From: Stieleria maiorica
GTDB taxonomy: Bacteria; Planctomycetota; Planctomycetia; Pirellulales; Pirellulaceae
Assembly (NCBI RefSeq): GCF_008035925.1
Contig: NZ_CP036264.1
Coordinates: 6,109,641-6,173,640 of the forward strand
DNA length: 64,000 bases
Direction of reading: 5' to 3'
Part shown: positions 1 through 10,200 of the stretch, in pieces
How the letters are laid out: each line of letters starts with the position of its first letter
How positions within the stretch are numbered: position 1 is the first letter of the stretch
The notes under the pieces: model-generated
What the model was told of the DNA's origin: nothing
The model's database searches: none
What the model saw: only the letters and a program-made list of their open reading frames with translations
Position numbers and translations under genes: made by a program

Positions 1-1
1 T

Positions 2-2281
2 GTGGGCAGATCGTTCGTCGTCCTGGCATCAGTCTGCCTGTTCTGCCCCGTCGCACAGGCGGGGTACACGGTGCTCGATGGGGCCCCGGTCACGCAGGGC
101 CAAATGCGAGTCGCCGAAGATGACTTCGACGAATTGAAAGCGACGTTGCCGTCACCAAGCCAATGCTTCACTTTGAAAGAGACGCGTGTGGAGGCCGATG
201 TCTCAGGCGTCCTGGCACGGGTTCGAGTTTCCCAGGTTTTCAAAAACCCCTATTCCGAGCGACTGGAGGCCTTGTACGTCTTTCCGCTGCCTGAAAACTG
301 CGCCGTCGACGCCTATTCCTTTCAGATCGGAGAACGTCTGATTGTCGGAGAGGTCAAACGAAAGGAAGACGCACGTCGTGAATATGAGCAGGCCCGAGAC
401 GAGGGACGAAAGGCGGCGTTGTTGGAACAAGAACGGGCCAACGTGTTCTCTCAGGCGGTCGCCAACATCCCTCCCGACGGCGAAGTGACCGTGAACATCG
501 AGTACGTGCATCCGCTGGAGATCGACGAAGACCGCTACGTCTTTCGTTTTCCGATGGTTGTTGGGCCGCGCTATATCCCAGGAGAACCGTTGAGTCGTCC
601 CAGCGTCGGTCGCGGTTGGGCAGCCGACACCGACCAAGTCCCGGATGCGTCACGAATCACGCCGGACTTTCTACCCGAGGGGATGCGAAACGGCAACGAT
701 GTCTTTGTCACCGTGAATGTTGATGCGGCCATGCCGATTCAGGAAATCGTGCCGGTCACACACGAGCTGGACATCCAACGGACGTCGGAAACTCAAACGG
801 TCGCGACCTTGAAGAACCAGTCGACGATCGCCGACAAAGACTTTGTCATCGAGTACCGTTTGGCGGGTGAGCAAAGCACGTTGGCGTCGCTGGTACACCG
901 CCCGGCAGAATCCGAAGCAGGTTACGTCATGTTGGCGCTGCAACCGAAATGGTCCATCGAGCCGGCCGAGATCACGCCGCGCGAGGTGATTGTGGTCTTG
1001 GACACCAGCGGATCGATGAACGGGCCGGCGATCAGCCAATTGCGATTGTTTGCCCAACATGTGCTGGATCATTTGAATCCGCAGGATGAATTCCGGATGA
1101 TCGCGTTTAATAATCATGCCACGGCGTTTCGGCAGGATTCGGTTGTGGCAACTGACGCCAATGTCCAAGCCGCAAAACAATTCGTGCGTGGGTTGCGCGC
1201 CAGCGGCGGAACAAAACTGCTGCCGGCACTCCAGTTGGCGTTGGGGGGCAACGCTGATGAACAGGCTCGCCCCCGCTACATGATTCTGCTGACCGACGCC
1301 CTTGTTGGCAATGATCATTCCATTCTGCGCTATCTACAGAACCCGGAGTTTCAGGACGCTCGGGTGTTTCCGATCGGGTTCGGGGCTGCACCAAATGACT
1401 ACCTGATCAATCGCGCCGCGGAGATGGGACGGGGGTTCTCGATGCAAGTCAACAACCAGGACAACGCGGGCGAGATCGCTCGGCGTTTTAACGAACGCAC
1501 CAGCCAGCCCTACATGACGGACTTGCAAATCGACTGGGGAGGACTTGTCATCAAAGATCAGGTTCCTTCGCGACTTCCGGATCTGTATGCCGGAAAGCCG
1601 CTCGTCGTCTTGGGACGGTATGAAACATCGGCAATGGGGACCGTGCGATTGCAGGGCAACGTGCTGGGGCAAGCCGTTGAAATGGAACTCGAACTGGACC
1701 TGCCGACGCAAGAAGTCGCCCACGATTCCATCGGTCCGATTTGGGCCCGCCAGCGAATCCGACAGATCTGGAACCGCGACGTCGGACATGAAACCCCGCA
1801 GGGCCGCGAAGAAATCACCGCGCTGGGGCTGAGGCATCAACTGATGACTCAGTACACATCGTTCATTGCCGTCGAGAAAGAACTCTCCGAAACGCCACAG
1901 GGGTCACTGATCAGCGAGTCCGTCCCGGTGATGATGCCTGAGGGGATGACCGAAAAGTCTGTCGGTCGCTCTCGGGCCGTCGCGAGGAGTGCCCGGAGCA
2001 TTCCACCGGCAGCCTCAGCGGTCGCCGGGGGCACAGCGCCGCAACGGCCAGTTGCGGTCGACAATGCGGCTCCCAGCATGCCGCCTCCGTCGGGACCGTC
2101 GTCTTCCTCCTCACGGCCTCGCCAATCGCCCAGCGGCGGAAGCAACTTCTCAGGTGCTTCAGGCGGTGGCGGTGGCGGTCCGATCGGACCGGTCACCGCG
2201 ATCTTCTCGATCGGTGGTGCGGGCGCGGCCGCGATGATGCGGCGTCGAAAGGCACGCAACGCGACGGAGCGGACGCGATGA
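2..2281 (+). CDS. VIT and VWA domain protein with GlyGly-CTERM-like C-terminus
   Basis: Predicted exported protein of 759 residues. A hydrophobic signal peptide (about residues 4-20, ending AQA) precedes a VIT domain (about 50-185) and a von Willebrand A domain with an intact metal site (D334, S336, S338 in the motif DTSGSM). The last 110 residues are Ser/Pro-rich, then comes a Gly run (SGGGGGGP), a short hydrophobic segment and a basic end (MMRRRKARN). This tripartite tail resembles GlyGly-CTERM sorting signals, which rhombosortases process. The next gene, overlapping by ATGA, is a rhombosortase-like protease, so the two probably form an enzyme-substrate pair. The GTG start at base 2 sits on the window edge; the true start may lie upstream. 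The role is probably surface adhesion or protein interaction; the ligand is unknown. Confidence 0.85.
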   Translation: MGRSFVVLASVCLFCPVAQAGYTVLDGAPVTQGQMRVAEDDFDELKATLPSPSQCFTLKETRVEADVSGVLARVRVSQVFKNPYSERLEALYVFPLPENCAVDAYSFQIGERLIVGEVKRKEDARREYEQARDEGRKAALLEQERANVFSQAVANIPPDGEVTVNIEYVHPLEIDEDRYVFRFPMVVGPRYIPGEPLSRPSVGRGWAADTDQVPDASRITPDFLPEGMRNGNDVFVTVNVDAAMPIQEIVPVTHELDIQRTSETQTVATLKNQSTIADKDFVIEYRLAGEQSTLASLVHRPAESEAGYVMLALQPKWSIEPAEITPREVIVVLDTSGSMNGPAISQLRLFAQHVLDHLNPQDEFRMIAFNNHATAFRQDSVVATDANVQAAKQFVRGLRASGGTKLLPALQLALGGNADEQARPRYMILLTDALVGNDHSILRYLQNPEFQDARVFPIGFGAAPNDYLINRAAEMGRGFSMQVNNQDNAGEIARRFNERTSQPYMTDLQIDWGGLVIKDQVPSRLPDLYAGKPLVVLGRYETSAMGTVRLQGNVLGQAVEMELELDLPTQEVAHDSIGPIWARQRIRQIWNRDVGHETPQGREEITALGLRHQLMTQYTSFIAVEKELSETPQGSLISESVPVMMPEGMTEKSVGRSRAVARSARSIPPAASAVAGGTAPQRPVAVDNAAPSMPPPSGPSSSSSRPRQSPSGGSNFSGASGGGGGGPIGPVTAIFSIGGAGAAAMMRRRKARNATERTR

Positions 2282-2976
2282 GCGCAGGCGAATCACTGTT
2301 TCCGACGCTTCGCCGGCGACGCGAGATCGGATATCAACGCATCTGCCGCAGGTGCCGTTCATGGTGCATGGACCATCGCGTGACCCTGGCCGTTTCGGCG
2401 ATCGCGATTCTGGCGCATGTCGTCCCCAACCTGGCCGCCGTGTTGCAGTTGGATTTTGCGTCCGCCGCCGCCGGACAATGGTGGCGTCTCCTGTCCGGTC
2501 ACCTCACGCATTATGACAGCCAACATTTGTTTTGGGACGTGTTGATGTTTGTCGTGTTGGGCGCGGCCTGTGAACGACAGCACCCCAAGCTTTTCGGGGT
2601 CTCGCTGCTGGTGATGGCGCTGGGGATCTCGGCGACGGTCGCCTTGGTGTGCAAGGATGTTTCGGGATATCGTGGCCTGAGCGGGATCGACACCGGGCTG
2701 TTCGTTTGGTTCATCGGCGATCAGATTCGACACTGTCTTGCCGGTCGCGATCGTCTGTTCGCCGGCTTTTGGATCTCGATGGCAACGTTGCTGGTCGCGA
2801 AGCTGCTGTATGAATTCGTGACCGGCGCGGTGCTCTTTGTGGATGCCGATGGATTCAAGCCCTTGATCGAATCCCATCTGGCGGGCGCCGTCTTCGGTGG
2901 CTTGTTGGTGGGGATAGGTTGGTGTCTAGCCTGTAGGCGATTCCCCTCGCTGCAACGCAGCGACTCCGGCGGCTAA
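2278..2976 (+). CDS. rrtA: Rhombosortase-like rhomboid family intramembrane serine protease
   Basis: Membrane protease of 232 residues. After a basic N-terminus there are about six hydrophobic segments. The rhomboid catalytic pair is visible: Ser135 in YRGLSG (GxSG motif) and His200 in ESHLAGAVFGG. The motif HLTHYDSQHLFWDVLMF, with D where classical rhomboids have N, fits the rhombosortase subgroup. Rhombosortases cleave GlyGly-CTERM tails and help anchor proteins at the cell surface. The ATG overlaps the stop of the VIT/VWA gene (ATGA), which suggests translational coupling. The last 17 or so codons and the stop lie inside a palindromic intergenic repeat, so the natural C-terminus was probably altered by repeat insertion. 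A plain rhomboid protease is the alternative. Confidence 0.75.
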   Translation: MSAGESLFPTLRRRREIGYQRICRRCRSWCMDHRVTLAVSAIAILAHVVPNLAAVLQLDFASAAAGQWWRLLSGHLTHYDSQHLFWDVLMFVVLGAACERQHPKLFGVSLLVMALGISATVALVCKDVSGYRGLSGIDTGLFVWFIGDQIRHCLAGRDRLFAGFWISMATLLVAKLLYEFVTGAVLFVDADGFKPLIESHLAGAVFGGLLVGIGWCLACRRFPSLQRSDSGG

Positions 2977-3118
2977 AGCCCAATGCCACTTAGTTTCGAT
3001 CACAAACTGAGCCGTAGGCGCTAGCCTCGGGCCCTACAAGTCTCGAAGGGCAATCCAAGGCCCGCGGCTAGCGCCGTCGGCTCATAAAGTAAGTGGTATT
3101 GGGCTAAAGCCTGAACAC
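2922..3118. repeat. Palindromic repeat family A, copy 1, interrupted by a small element
   Basis: Arms GTGTCTAGCC at the left and GCTAAAGCCTGAACAC at the right, with a central GCTGC/GCAGC hairpin. The same arms occur at 20094-20162 and 51806-51981. In this copy the right arm is split by a 123 bp insertion (see 2980-3102). The left part overlaps the 3' end of the rhombosortase gene and supplies its stop codon. Confidence 0.75.
2980..3102. mobile_element. MITE-like 123 bp element nested in repeat A
   Basis: Terminal inverted repeats CCAATGCCACTTA and TAAGTGGTATTGG match at 12 of 13 positions. The element is flanked by the 8 bp direct repeat GCTAAAGC (2972-2979 and 3103-3110). Joining the flanks over one copy of the duplication restores the uninterrupted arm seen at 20094-20162. 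A second, longer inverted repeat (GAGCCGTAGGCGCTAGCC against GGCTAGCGCCGTCGGCTC) fills the middle, so the transcript would fold into one long hairpin. It has no coding capacity and would need a transposase in trans. Confidence 0.65.
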
Positions 3119-3138
3119 TGCCGCTATCGCCCCGACTT

Positions 3139-4143
3139 TCAATCCCCGAATCGGTATTCGACCCATCCGGAAAGGCTTTGGCCGGGTTGGCAGATTTGCA
3201 GGTGCGACTCGGCCGTCTTGCCGGCGGCATGCAGGTTGTGGGCGTCGGTGCTGCAGGTCTGGCTTTCGATGCCAAAGTACGGCCGGTCCGGTGTCCAGAC
3301 CACCAGGTGCGTGAATGCCTCGGAAGCCTTGATCGTGATTCGACGATTCACGTCGCGGTACTCGATGACGGTGGGCTGGTCCGGCGTCAGGCCCCAGAAC
3401 ACGTCGTCAAATGAAGTTCCCTCTAGCGACATAAATTCGCCAAGCGGATAGTCTAACGCTTCCTTCGGAACCAGCGCTCCCGATGGCAACTGGTTTTCGG
3501 ATTCCATCCAATGCGTTGCCGGGATCTTCAGGTACGTGTTCTCGCGGCGGCCTTGGTAGACGAAGTACGGATGCAAGGCAAATCCGAACGGCACGGCGGT
3601 CTTCCCTTCGCTATTGTCCACCGTGTAAGTCCAGCGGACCGCAGCGTCGGTCACCGTGACGGTCAAGAACAACTGATGTGGAAAGGGGAACTGCGAATGT
3701 AACTCGGTGCCGTCGCGAAAATCGGCCACACACGTGACCGAGGCGCTGTCGGAATCGGATCCGGACCGCACGAATTTCCAAGTGTGTCGATTGACCAGAC
3801 CGTGAATGAAGTTCGCGCCCGCGTTGGGTTGAAAGCGAACCGTTTTGCCGTCGAATTCGAACGCGGCGTTCTTGACGCGATTCGGCGTCGGATACAAAAC
3901 GGGGTTTCCGAAGCCGACGCCGGGCAGCTTGTCCAGCGATTCGGGTTGCCGCAGGTATTCGACGTCGTCGACACGAATCGAATACGCGTTGGCGCCGGCA
4001 GCCGGAGCGAATTTGACGACGGTCGTTCCCTGCCGCAACGTGAACACCTGGGTTCCGGAGTCGTTGCCGATCGAGATTCCGCCTGCCAATGCGGAGGGTG
4101 CCATTGCCAAGAAGGTGAAACAACAAAGGAGTGATCGGATCAT
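3139..4143 (-). CDS. Secreted aldose 1-epimerase family protein
   Basis: 334 residues from the ATG at 4143, chosen because MIRSLLCCFTFLAMAPSALA is a good signal peptide; a longer reading to 4191 only adds non-hydrophobic sequence. The rest fits the galactose mutarotase-like beta-sandwich: GFGNPVLYPTPNR near the N-terminus, FIHGLVNRHTW and FGFALHPYF with the expected catalytic-type histidines, and WTPDRPYFGIESQTCSTDAHN near the C-terminus. Such enzymes interconvert alpha and beta anomers of aldoses; here it would act in the periplasm, perhaps on sugars freed by secreted hydrolases. It lies 145 bp downstream of PKS-A on the same strand, but nothing ties it to that pathway. The sugar is unknown. 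Confidence 0.82.
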   Translation of the reverse strand: MIRSLLCCFTFLAMAPSALAGGISIGNDSGTQVFTLRQGTTVVKFAPAAGANAYSIRVDDVEYLRQPESLDKLPGVGFGNPVLYPTPNRVKNAAFEFDGKTVRFQPNAGANFIHGLVNRHTWKFVRSGSDSDSASVTCVADFRDGTELHSQFPFPHQLFLTVTVTDAAVRWTYTVDNSEGKTAVPFGFALHPYFVYQGRRENTYLKIPATHWMESENQLPSGALVPKEALDYPLGEFMSLEGTSFDDVFWGLTPDQPTVIEYRDVNRRITIKASEAFTHLVVWTPDRPYFGIESQTCSTDAHNLHAAGKTAESHLQICQPGQSLSGWVEYRFGD

Positions 4144-4288
4144 CGGGTTTATACTCAAACGGCGAGAAGGCTCATGCGTGGTCAACACCAACTCCTAGGG
4201 TAGCGGAACCCGTCGACAGCCTGTTGACCTGTCCTTAGTCGAGTCATCCAAGTCGGTGTTGCAAGATTGGATGGTGCATCGTTCTACC

Positions 4289-7200
4289 TTAATGCGTCGA
4301 TTGCGCCCGATCCAGCGGGATGGTCGCGACGAGGACGTTGGCGCGATAGTTCTCGATCTGCAGCACCGGACGTCTGTGCTGGTCCCAGACATCGATGTTG
4401 AACGTCGCATATTTGTCGGTCGATTCGAGCGGCGTGATGCGGGCGGTGACCTGCTGGCCGACGACGGGGGGCGAGAACGTCCGCAATCGTCGAATCGAAT
4501 GTGGCAAGGCGATCGACGTCCGGTCGATCGTCCATTCATGGACCCCCGCCGAAAACACGCAGGTGTCGATCAACACACAGGGCAGCAAGACCGAATCGCC
4601 GCTTTCGGCCGATAGAAACTCCGCCGGGTCGGCGATCCTGATTTTCGCCCACGATTCCTGCCGGGAATAGTAGAACTGTTCCAACTGGCGATAGATCGGG
4701 CCGTGATACACCGACAATTTGTGATCCAAGTAATGGACCGGGACATAGGGCACATCGGGAAATTCAACCGTGTCGATCGCAGCGCCATCGGGCTGGTCGG
4801 ATCGGATGACACATTCGGCATGCACGCGGTCCTTGCGAAGCACTTGGCCTTTGCGGTTTTTGAAATCGCTGAGCATGGAACATCGGATCTGGTCGCCCGA
4901 TCGCTCGGCGCGGACCCGAATCTCCTGCGGTTGATCGGTAAAGAAACGCATCGATTCGACAATGCGAAAGTTCTCGATCGTTGTCACCGCCAGCCCGTTG
5001 ACTGCCAGCCCACCGGTCAGCAGGCTGGCCGTCTCGGCACAGGCTTCCGCGGCAGCGACGAAGGGCAAGATCGGTCGGCCGCGCAGCAGGTGCTGGGATA
5101 AGAAGTTGTCGTTGACCGGATCGACGTCGCGCGCGGTCGTGATGCCGTGGCCGTTTGCACCATCCAGGTCCTGGACGCGATCGATCATCGGATAGGGACT
5201 TAGGGAAGAGACGTAATGGTCGGTGTAGTAGCGTTTGTAGCGTTCCCAATCGGTGACCAAGACCTCGCCTTCGGGACAGCCGCGCTGCAGTTCGTCGATG
5301 AAGTGCGCGACGCCTTCATCGACGGGCATGTACTTGGCGTCGACGAGTGTCTTGGCGAGTCGCGACTCGGGGCGGACGGCCATCCCGACTTCGTCCCACG
5401 ACGGCCAGTCAAAGGCAACCGCATGAACCTCGGGGCGAGTCTTGCGAAACCAACTGACGAGCTTGCACAGCAGTTCGTTGGCCAAGCAGTAATCGGTTTG
5501 GCCGACACCGCCGAAGCGCCCCGAGATGGATGCAAACGCGGCGAAGACCTTCAAGTCGTCTTGTCGGGTTAATTCCATCAGCGAGACGGCACCGTCGACT
5601 TTTGATGCGATCGTACGCTCGACCGACGCGAGTTTCTTCTTGGCGAAACTGCTCGCCTTTTCATAACCCGCACCGTGGATGATGCCGTCGATGCGGCCGT
5701 CGGTCTGTCGGATTCGGTCCAACAAGCGTGCCAGTGCCCGGTGGTCGCTGACGTCGCATGCGTGGTAGGTGACATCCAAACCCGATTTGGCAAAGGCACG
5801 CAGGTTTTCGTCGATTTCCAAGGCCTTTTCCACACGCGACCAGGCATCGATCGGGACCTCGCCCGCCTGGAGGGCTTTGCGAACGACTTCGGCACGGAGT
5901 TGCTTTCGCTGATCGGAACTCAAGTTTCGCCAACCGTCTTCGATTTCCGGCAGGGGACTCGATCCGATCAGGTGCAGTTTGACGCCGAATTGCTCGCCGA
6001 TCGCTTTGGCAATTTTGGCGGTGACCCCGCGGGCGCCGCCGGTGATGATCCAAACCTCACCGAAGTCAGGGTTGACGCTGGGGAGCTGATCGGCCGGTTG
6101 ATGGAGGGGCGCGACGACGTGACGTTTCCCGCCACGATAGGAGACTTCCGCTGTTCGTCCGGCCGACGATGCGGCTTCGTCGATCAATCGAGCCGCGATA
6201 AAATGCGGATCAGCATCCTGGTCAAAATCGACGACGCGGGCGCGGAACGATGTTTGTGCGGCGAACCCAAGTTCGATCAACAAACCCTTGACCAGTCCGG
6301 TCGCAAATCCACCCTCGGGGGAGATCAGGGAATCATCAAAGCCCAGCAACCCGCCCAGGCGGACGCCGCCGACGATTCTGCCTTCACCGACGAGCCCGTT
6401 TTCAGCGAGCAGCGTCATCCAGCGTTGGCAGAGTTGATACGGCACCAACAGGCCGCTCTGACGGCGTCGTTGCCAATCGTCCACCGAGGCGCCCAAGGCG
6501 GCGTCTTTGTCCCACGCGGTCAACAAGAAGACATTGGTCGGCACACCGGTTCGGCAAAAGTCGTCCAGAAAGGAAGTGGCGGCGTCGACATCGTCCAACC
6601 GCCGCAGATGAAGACAACGCACGCCAGCACGTTGCAGCGATTCGGCAAACGCGTCGGCGGCGGCGTTGTCGCCCAACAGCAAAACACCACCTTGCAGCGT
6701 CGCAGCGACGTCGGCTTGTGGTGCAGGCGGCGTTTGGATGCATCGCAGGACGAATCGGTCGCAGACCTTCCCGGCACCAACATTCGCCGCTCGCCCGCCG
6801 AACGCGTGCGAACGTTGTGAGAATTCTTGCCAGGTGATCACTCGGTCGCTTGCCCGCGCGGGGGCGTTCTCCGTTGCTCTCGTTGCGGTGACGCGAGGTC
6901 GGGTTTGCGGGGCCGGCTGGAACCCGATCAATGTCTCCAGGTCGAGTTCGAAAAACTGGTTCGCGTCCGCCGAGGGTTCATGATTGCCCGGCGTCGTCCA
7001 AGCCCGTCCCGATCGCACGTCAAAGAGAACGCTGACTTGGTTGTCGACACGGCGGATGGTGTTCATGGTCGCAAAACGGACTTCCCTGCCGCGGCCTTCG
7101 TCGTATTGATCCCTCATCCATCGTTGCAGCATTGCGGTTGACGGATCCTGGTCGTCTTTCAGCCGCCACAATGACTCAAGCCGTTGTTGGCGCAGGAGCG

Positions 7201-10200
7201 AGTGCCGCGGAGTTTTAGCGACCGCGGGCAGCAACTGGGCATGATTGCTGACCAGATGACGGTCATGAATCCGCTTGGATTGAAACGTTCCGCAATCGTA
7301 TTCGACATAGGCCGGTTCGGTACCAATGGCGTCGGAGATGCAGATGCCCCAGCCGCCGGTGGTCCGTTCGCGGCGCAGCAGACTAACGGCGTCGTCGACC
7401 GACTTGCAGGATTCCAGGACGCGACGGATGACGATCGAGTGGAGTAGTCCGTCGGCCGTTTCGGCGCGGCGGGGACGGTCCAACAGCATCGAGCTGGTGA
7501 CGACCACTCCGGCCGCGTTAACGCCATTGATCCCCAAAACATGACCGGCGGCGGAAAACAGCAAGTGCGGAAACCCAGCGGTCGGTCGCCGGATTTGAAC
7601 GCAGCGTCGCATCGTGTCACGAAGAAACAATCCCAGCGGCATGTCTTCGTTGGCCGCGTGCAGCCACTGTGTCTCTGTCGGTCGGGCGGCGGGATGCGAT
7701 GTGGATGATGGCCGGCCGGCGAGTACTTGCGTGCAACCGGCACCGATTTCTGGATAGGCGTACAGATTGTGTTCCAGCAACGCTTCGACGGGGACACCCG
7801 CCCCGTCGGCCATCCCACGCACTTCCTGCAACGCCGAGTCGTCGACCAGCGTGTCCAGCATCGATTTCGCCCGTGACAATTCGGGCAGGGTTCGACCGAA
7901 CTTGCCGGCGGCGATTTCCTTGTAACGATCCAGCATCCGATGAATCGCTGATGTCATGGATTGACCGTGCGCGGCGCCCATCTGGCGGGGTGAACCTTCC
8001 AGGAACAACAGCGGAAGTCCCGCCTCGGCATTCGCCGCCGATTCTTGGACGTTGATGCTGGAGCCCGGACGCTGGCGCGAGCCGGCTGATGTCGTTTGCA
8101 GATCAGTCGTTTGGCGCGAGCCTACGGGCGTGTCGGGAGTCGGCTCCGCTTGCTCGATGCCACTGGTGCTGCCCGGACGCTGGCGCGAACCGGCTGATGT
8201 GGTTTGCAGATCAGCCGTTTGGCGCGAGCCTACGGGCGTGTCGGGAGTCGGCTCCGCTTGCTCGATGCCACTGGTGCTGCCCGGACGCTGGCGCGAACCG
8301 GCTGATGTGGTTTGCAGATCAGCCGTTTGGCGCGAGCCTACGGGCGTGTCGGGAGTCGGCTCCGCTTGCTCGATGCCACTGGTGCTGCCCGGACGCTGGC
8401 GCGAACCGGCTGATGTGGTTTGCAGATCAGCCGTTTGGCGCGAGCCTACGGGCGTGTCGGGAGTCGGCTCCGCTTGCTGGCCGCCACTGGTGCTGCCCGG
8501 ACGCTGGCGCGAGCCGGCTGATGTGGTTTGCAGATCAGCCGTTTGGCGCGAGCCTACGGGCATGTCGGGAGTCGGCTCCGCTTGCTCGATGTCACTGGTG
8601 CTGCCCGGACGCTGGCGCGAACCGGCTGATGTCGTTTGCAAATCAGCCGTTTGGCGCGAGCCTACGGGCGTCGCTGTATCCGATACGGTCAGCCTCAACC
8701 GCGTTTCCATGTCGTCCGATTGACCGATCGGGACACCGGCGGCGCGCAATGCGGCATCCAGCCGGGCCAGGGATTCGTCGTGGTGTCGCTTCTTATTGTC
8801 CGTTGCGATCCACAACAATTCATCACCAACGATCTGCTCGTGCAACCGAGTCAGGACGGGGCTAGGTCCAATTTCCACCAGCACATTGACGCCCTCGTCG
8901 ACCAGCCGTCGAATCTGATCGGTGTACAGCACCGGTTGCACCAGTTGCCGGACCAGGTTTTCACGGATCGAGTCGGGTTCAGCGACGTAGCGGTTGTCGA
9001 CACTGCTGAGCAACGGGGTGCGCGGCGGGGCGATTCCTAAACGGTCGAGTTGTTGTCGAAACGCCGTTTGGATCGGCGCCATCAGCGGCGTGTGATAGGG
9101 GCGGGGCACGTTCAGGATTCTGGCGTGGACCCCGGCGTCGACCATCCGCGATTTCAGATTCTCAATCGCGGTGCGGCTGCCGGCGATGACGGTTTGTCGG
9201 TCACTGTTGCAATTGGCGACAAAGGCTTCGCCCGGAGTAGCGTTGCAGTAGGTCTGCGCGCCGTGTCGATCGAGGTCGACCGCCAGCATCGCGCCATCGA
9301 TTTCCTTGGACTCGGTGATCAACCGACAACGATGGTACGTTGCCACAGCCGCGGTGGTGAAATCCCATGCGCCGGCTGCGACCAAGGCCGGAAACTCCCC
9401 ATAACTGTGGGCCGAGATCCGGTCTGGACGGATCCCCATCGCATCGACCACTTCCATCAAGATCGAATCGGCGACCAACAAGGAAAGTTGCGTGCGCCAG
9501 ACGTCTTGACCGAGAAGATCCGCTTGGTCGACGACTAGATCTCGGTAGCTGGGAAACTGCAGTGATTTCAGGATCGCATCGATTCGTTCAGCGGCCGCGG
9601 AGGCGACGGGATGCGTTTGGACCAATTCGGTCAGCATGGACGGGTACTGTGACCCTTGTCCGGGAAACAAAAACGCCACCTTCGGCCACCGCGATCGCTC
9701 GACGCAGTAAATGCCTTGGCTTTGGAACAGTGCCTTGCGTTTGGGATGCGCGTGTGATGAAACAAACAGTTCCGCTTTCGTGCGAAGCTCGTCGTCGGTG
9801 CGGTAGACGATCGCCAGTGAATGTCGTTGATCGCTGGGAGGGCCGATGTCGCGCGATGGGTGGATCGGGTCGATTGCCCCGCCCGCGGCAACCTGTGTCG
9901 CGATGTCGATCAGACCGGACGGTGAGTCGGCTTGGCAAATCCAGCTTCGATAAGCGTGATCGCGATCGACCGCAGGGCGAGCCGTTTGGTCGCGACCGGG
10001 TTGTGCGGTCGCCGCTGGGACGGGTTGCCCACGCTCGATCACGACATGAGACGCCATTCCCCTGGCGTGGCAATGGAGGGTGGAATAGACGCGGCCGGAG
10101 GGATCAACGACCGGCAGGTCCCGGCTTGTCGCGGGGAACTCACACCAGGATTGATTAGACACGCAATCGATCGGCAGTTCTGGTGGCCGACCGACCGGCG

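Noticed and set aside
5675-6820. 381-codon plus-strand frame inside PKS-A
   Set aside because: It is antisense to the KR region of PKS-A, has no family resemblance and is explained by GC-rich codon bias.
8055-8702. CRISPR-like regular repeats
   Set aside because: Units are 108 bp, contiguous, without unique spacers, and in frame within a coding region.
8055-8702. Tandem ACP array, as expected after the AT of a PUFA-type synthase
   Set aside because: No LGxDS motif or helical ACP pattern; the residues are Ser/Arg/Gln/Pro-rich linkers.
8052-8865. Repetitive plus-strand frames of 223 and 258 codons
   Set aside because: They read the 108 bp tandem array on the wrong strand; the minus frame continues into functional domains on both sides.
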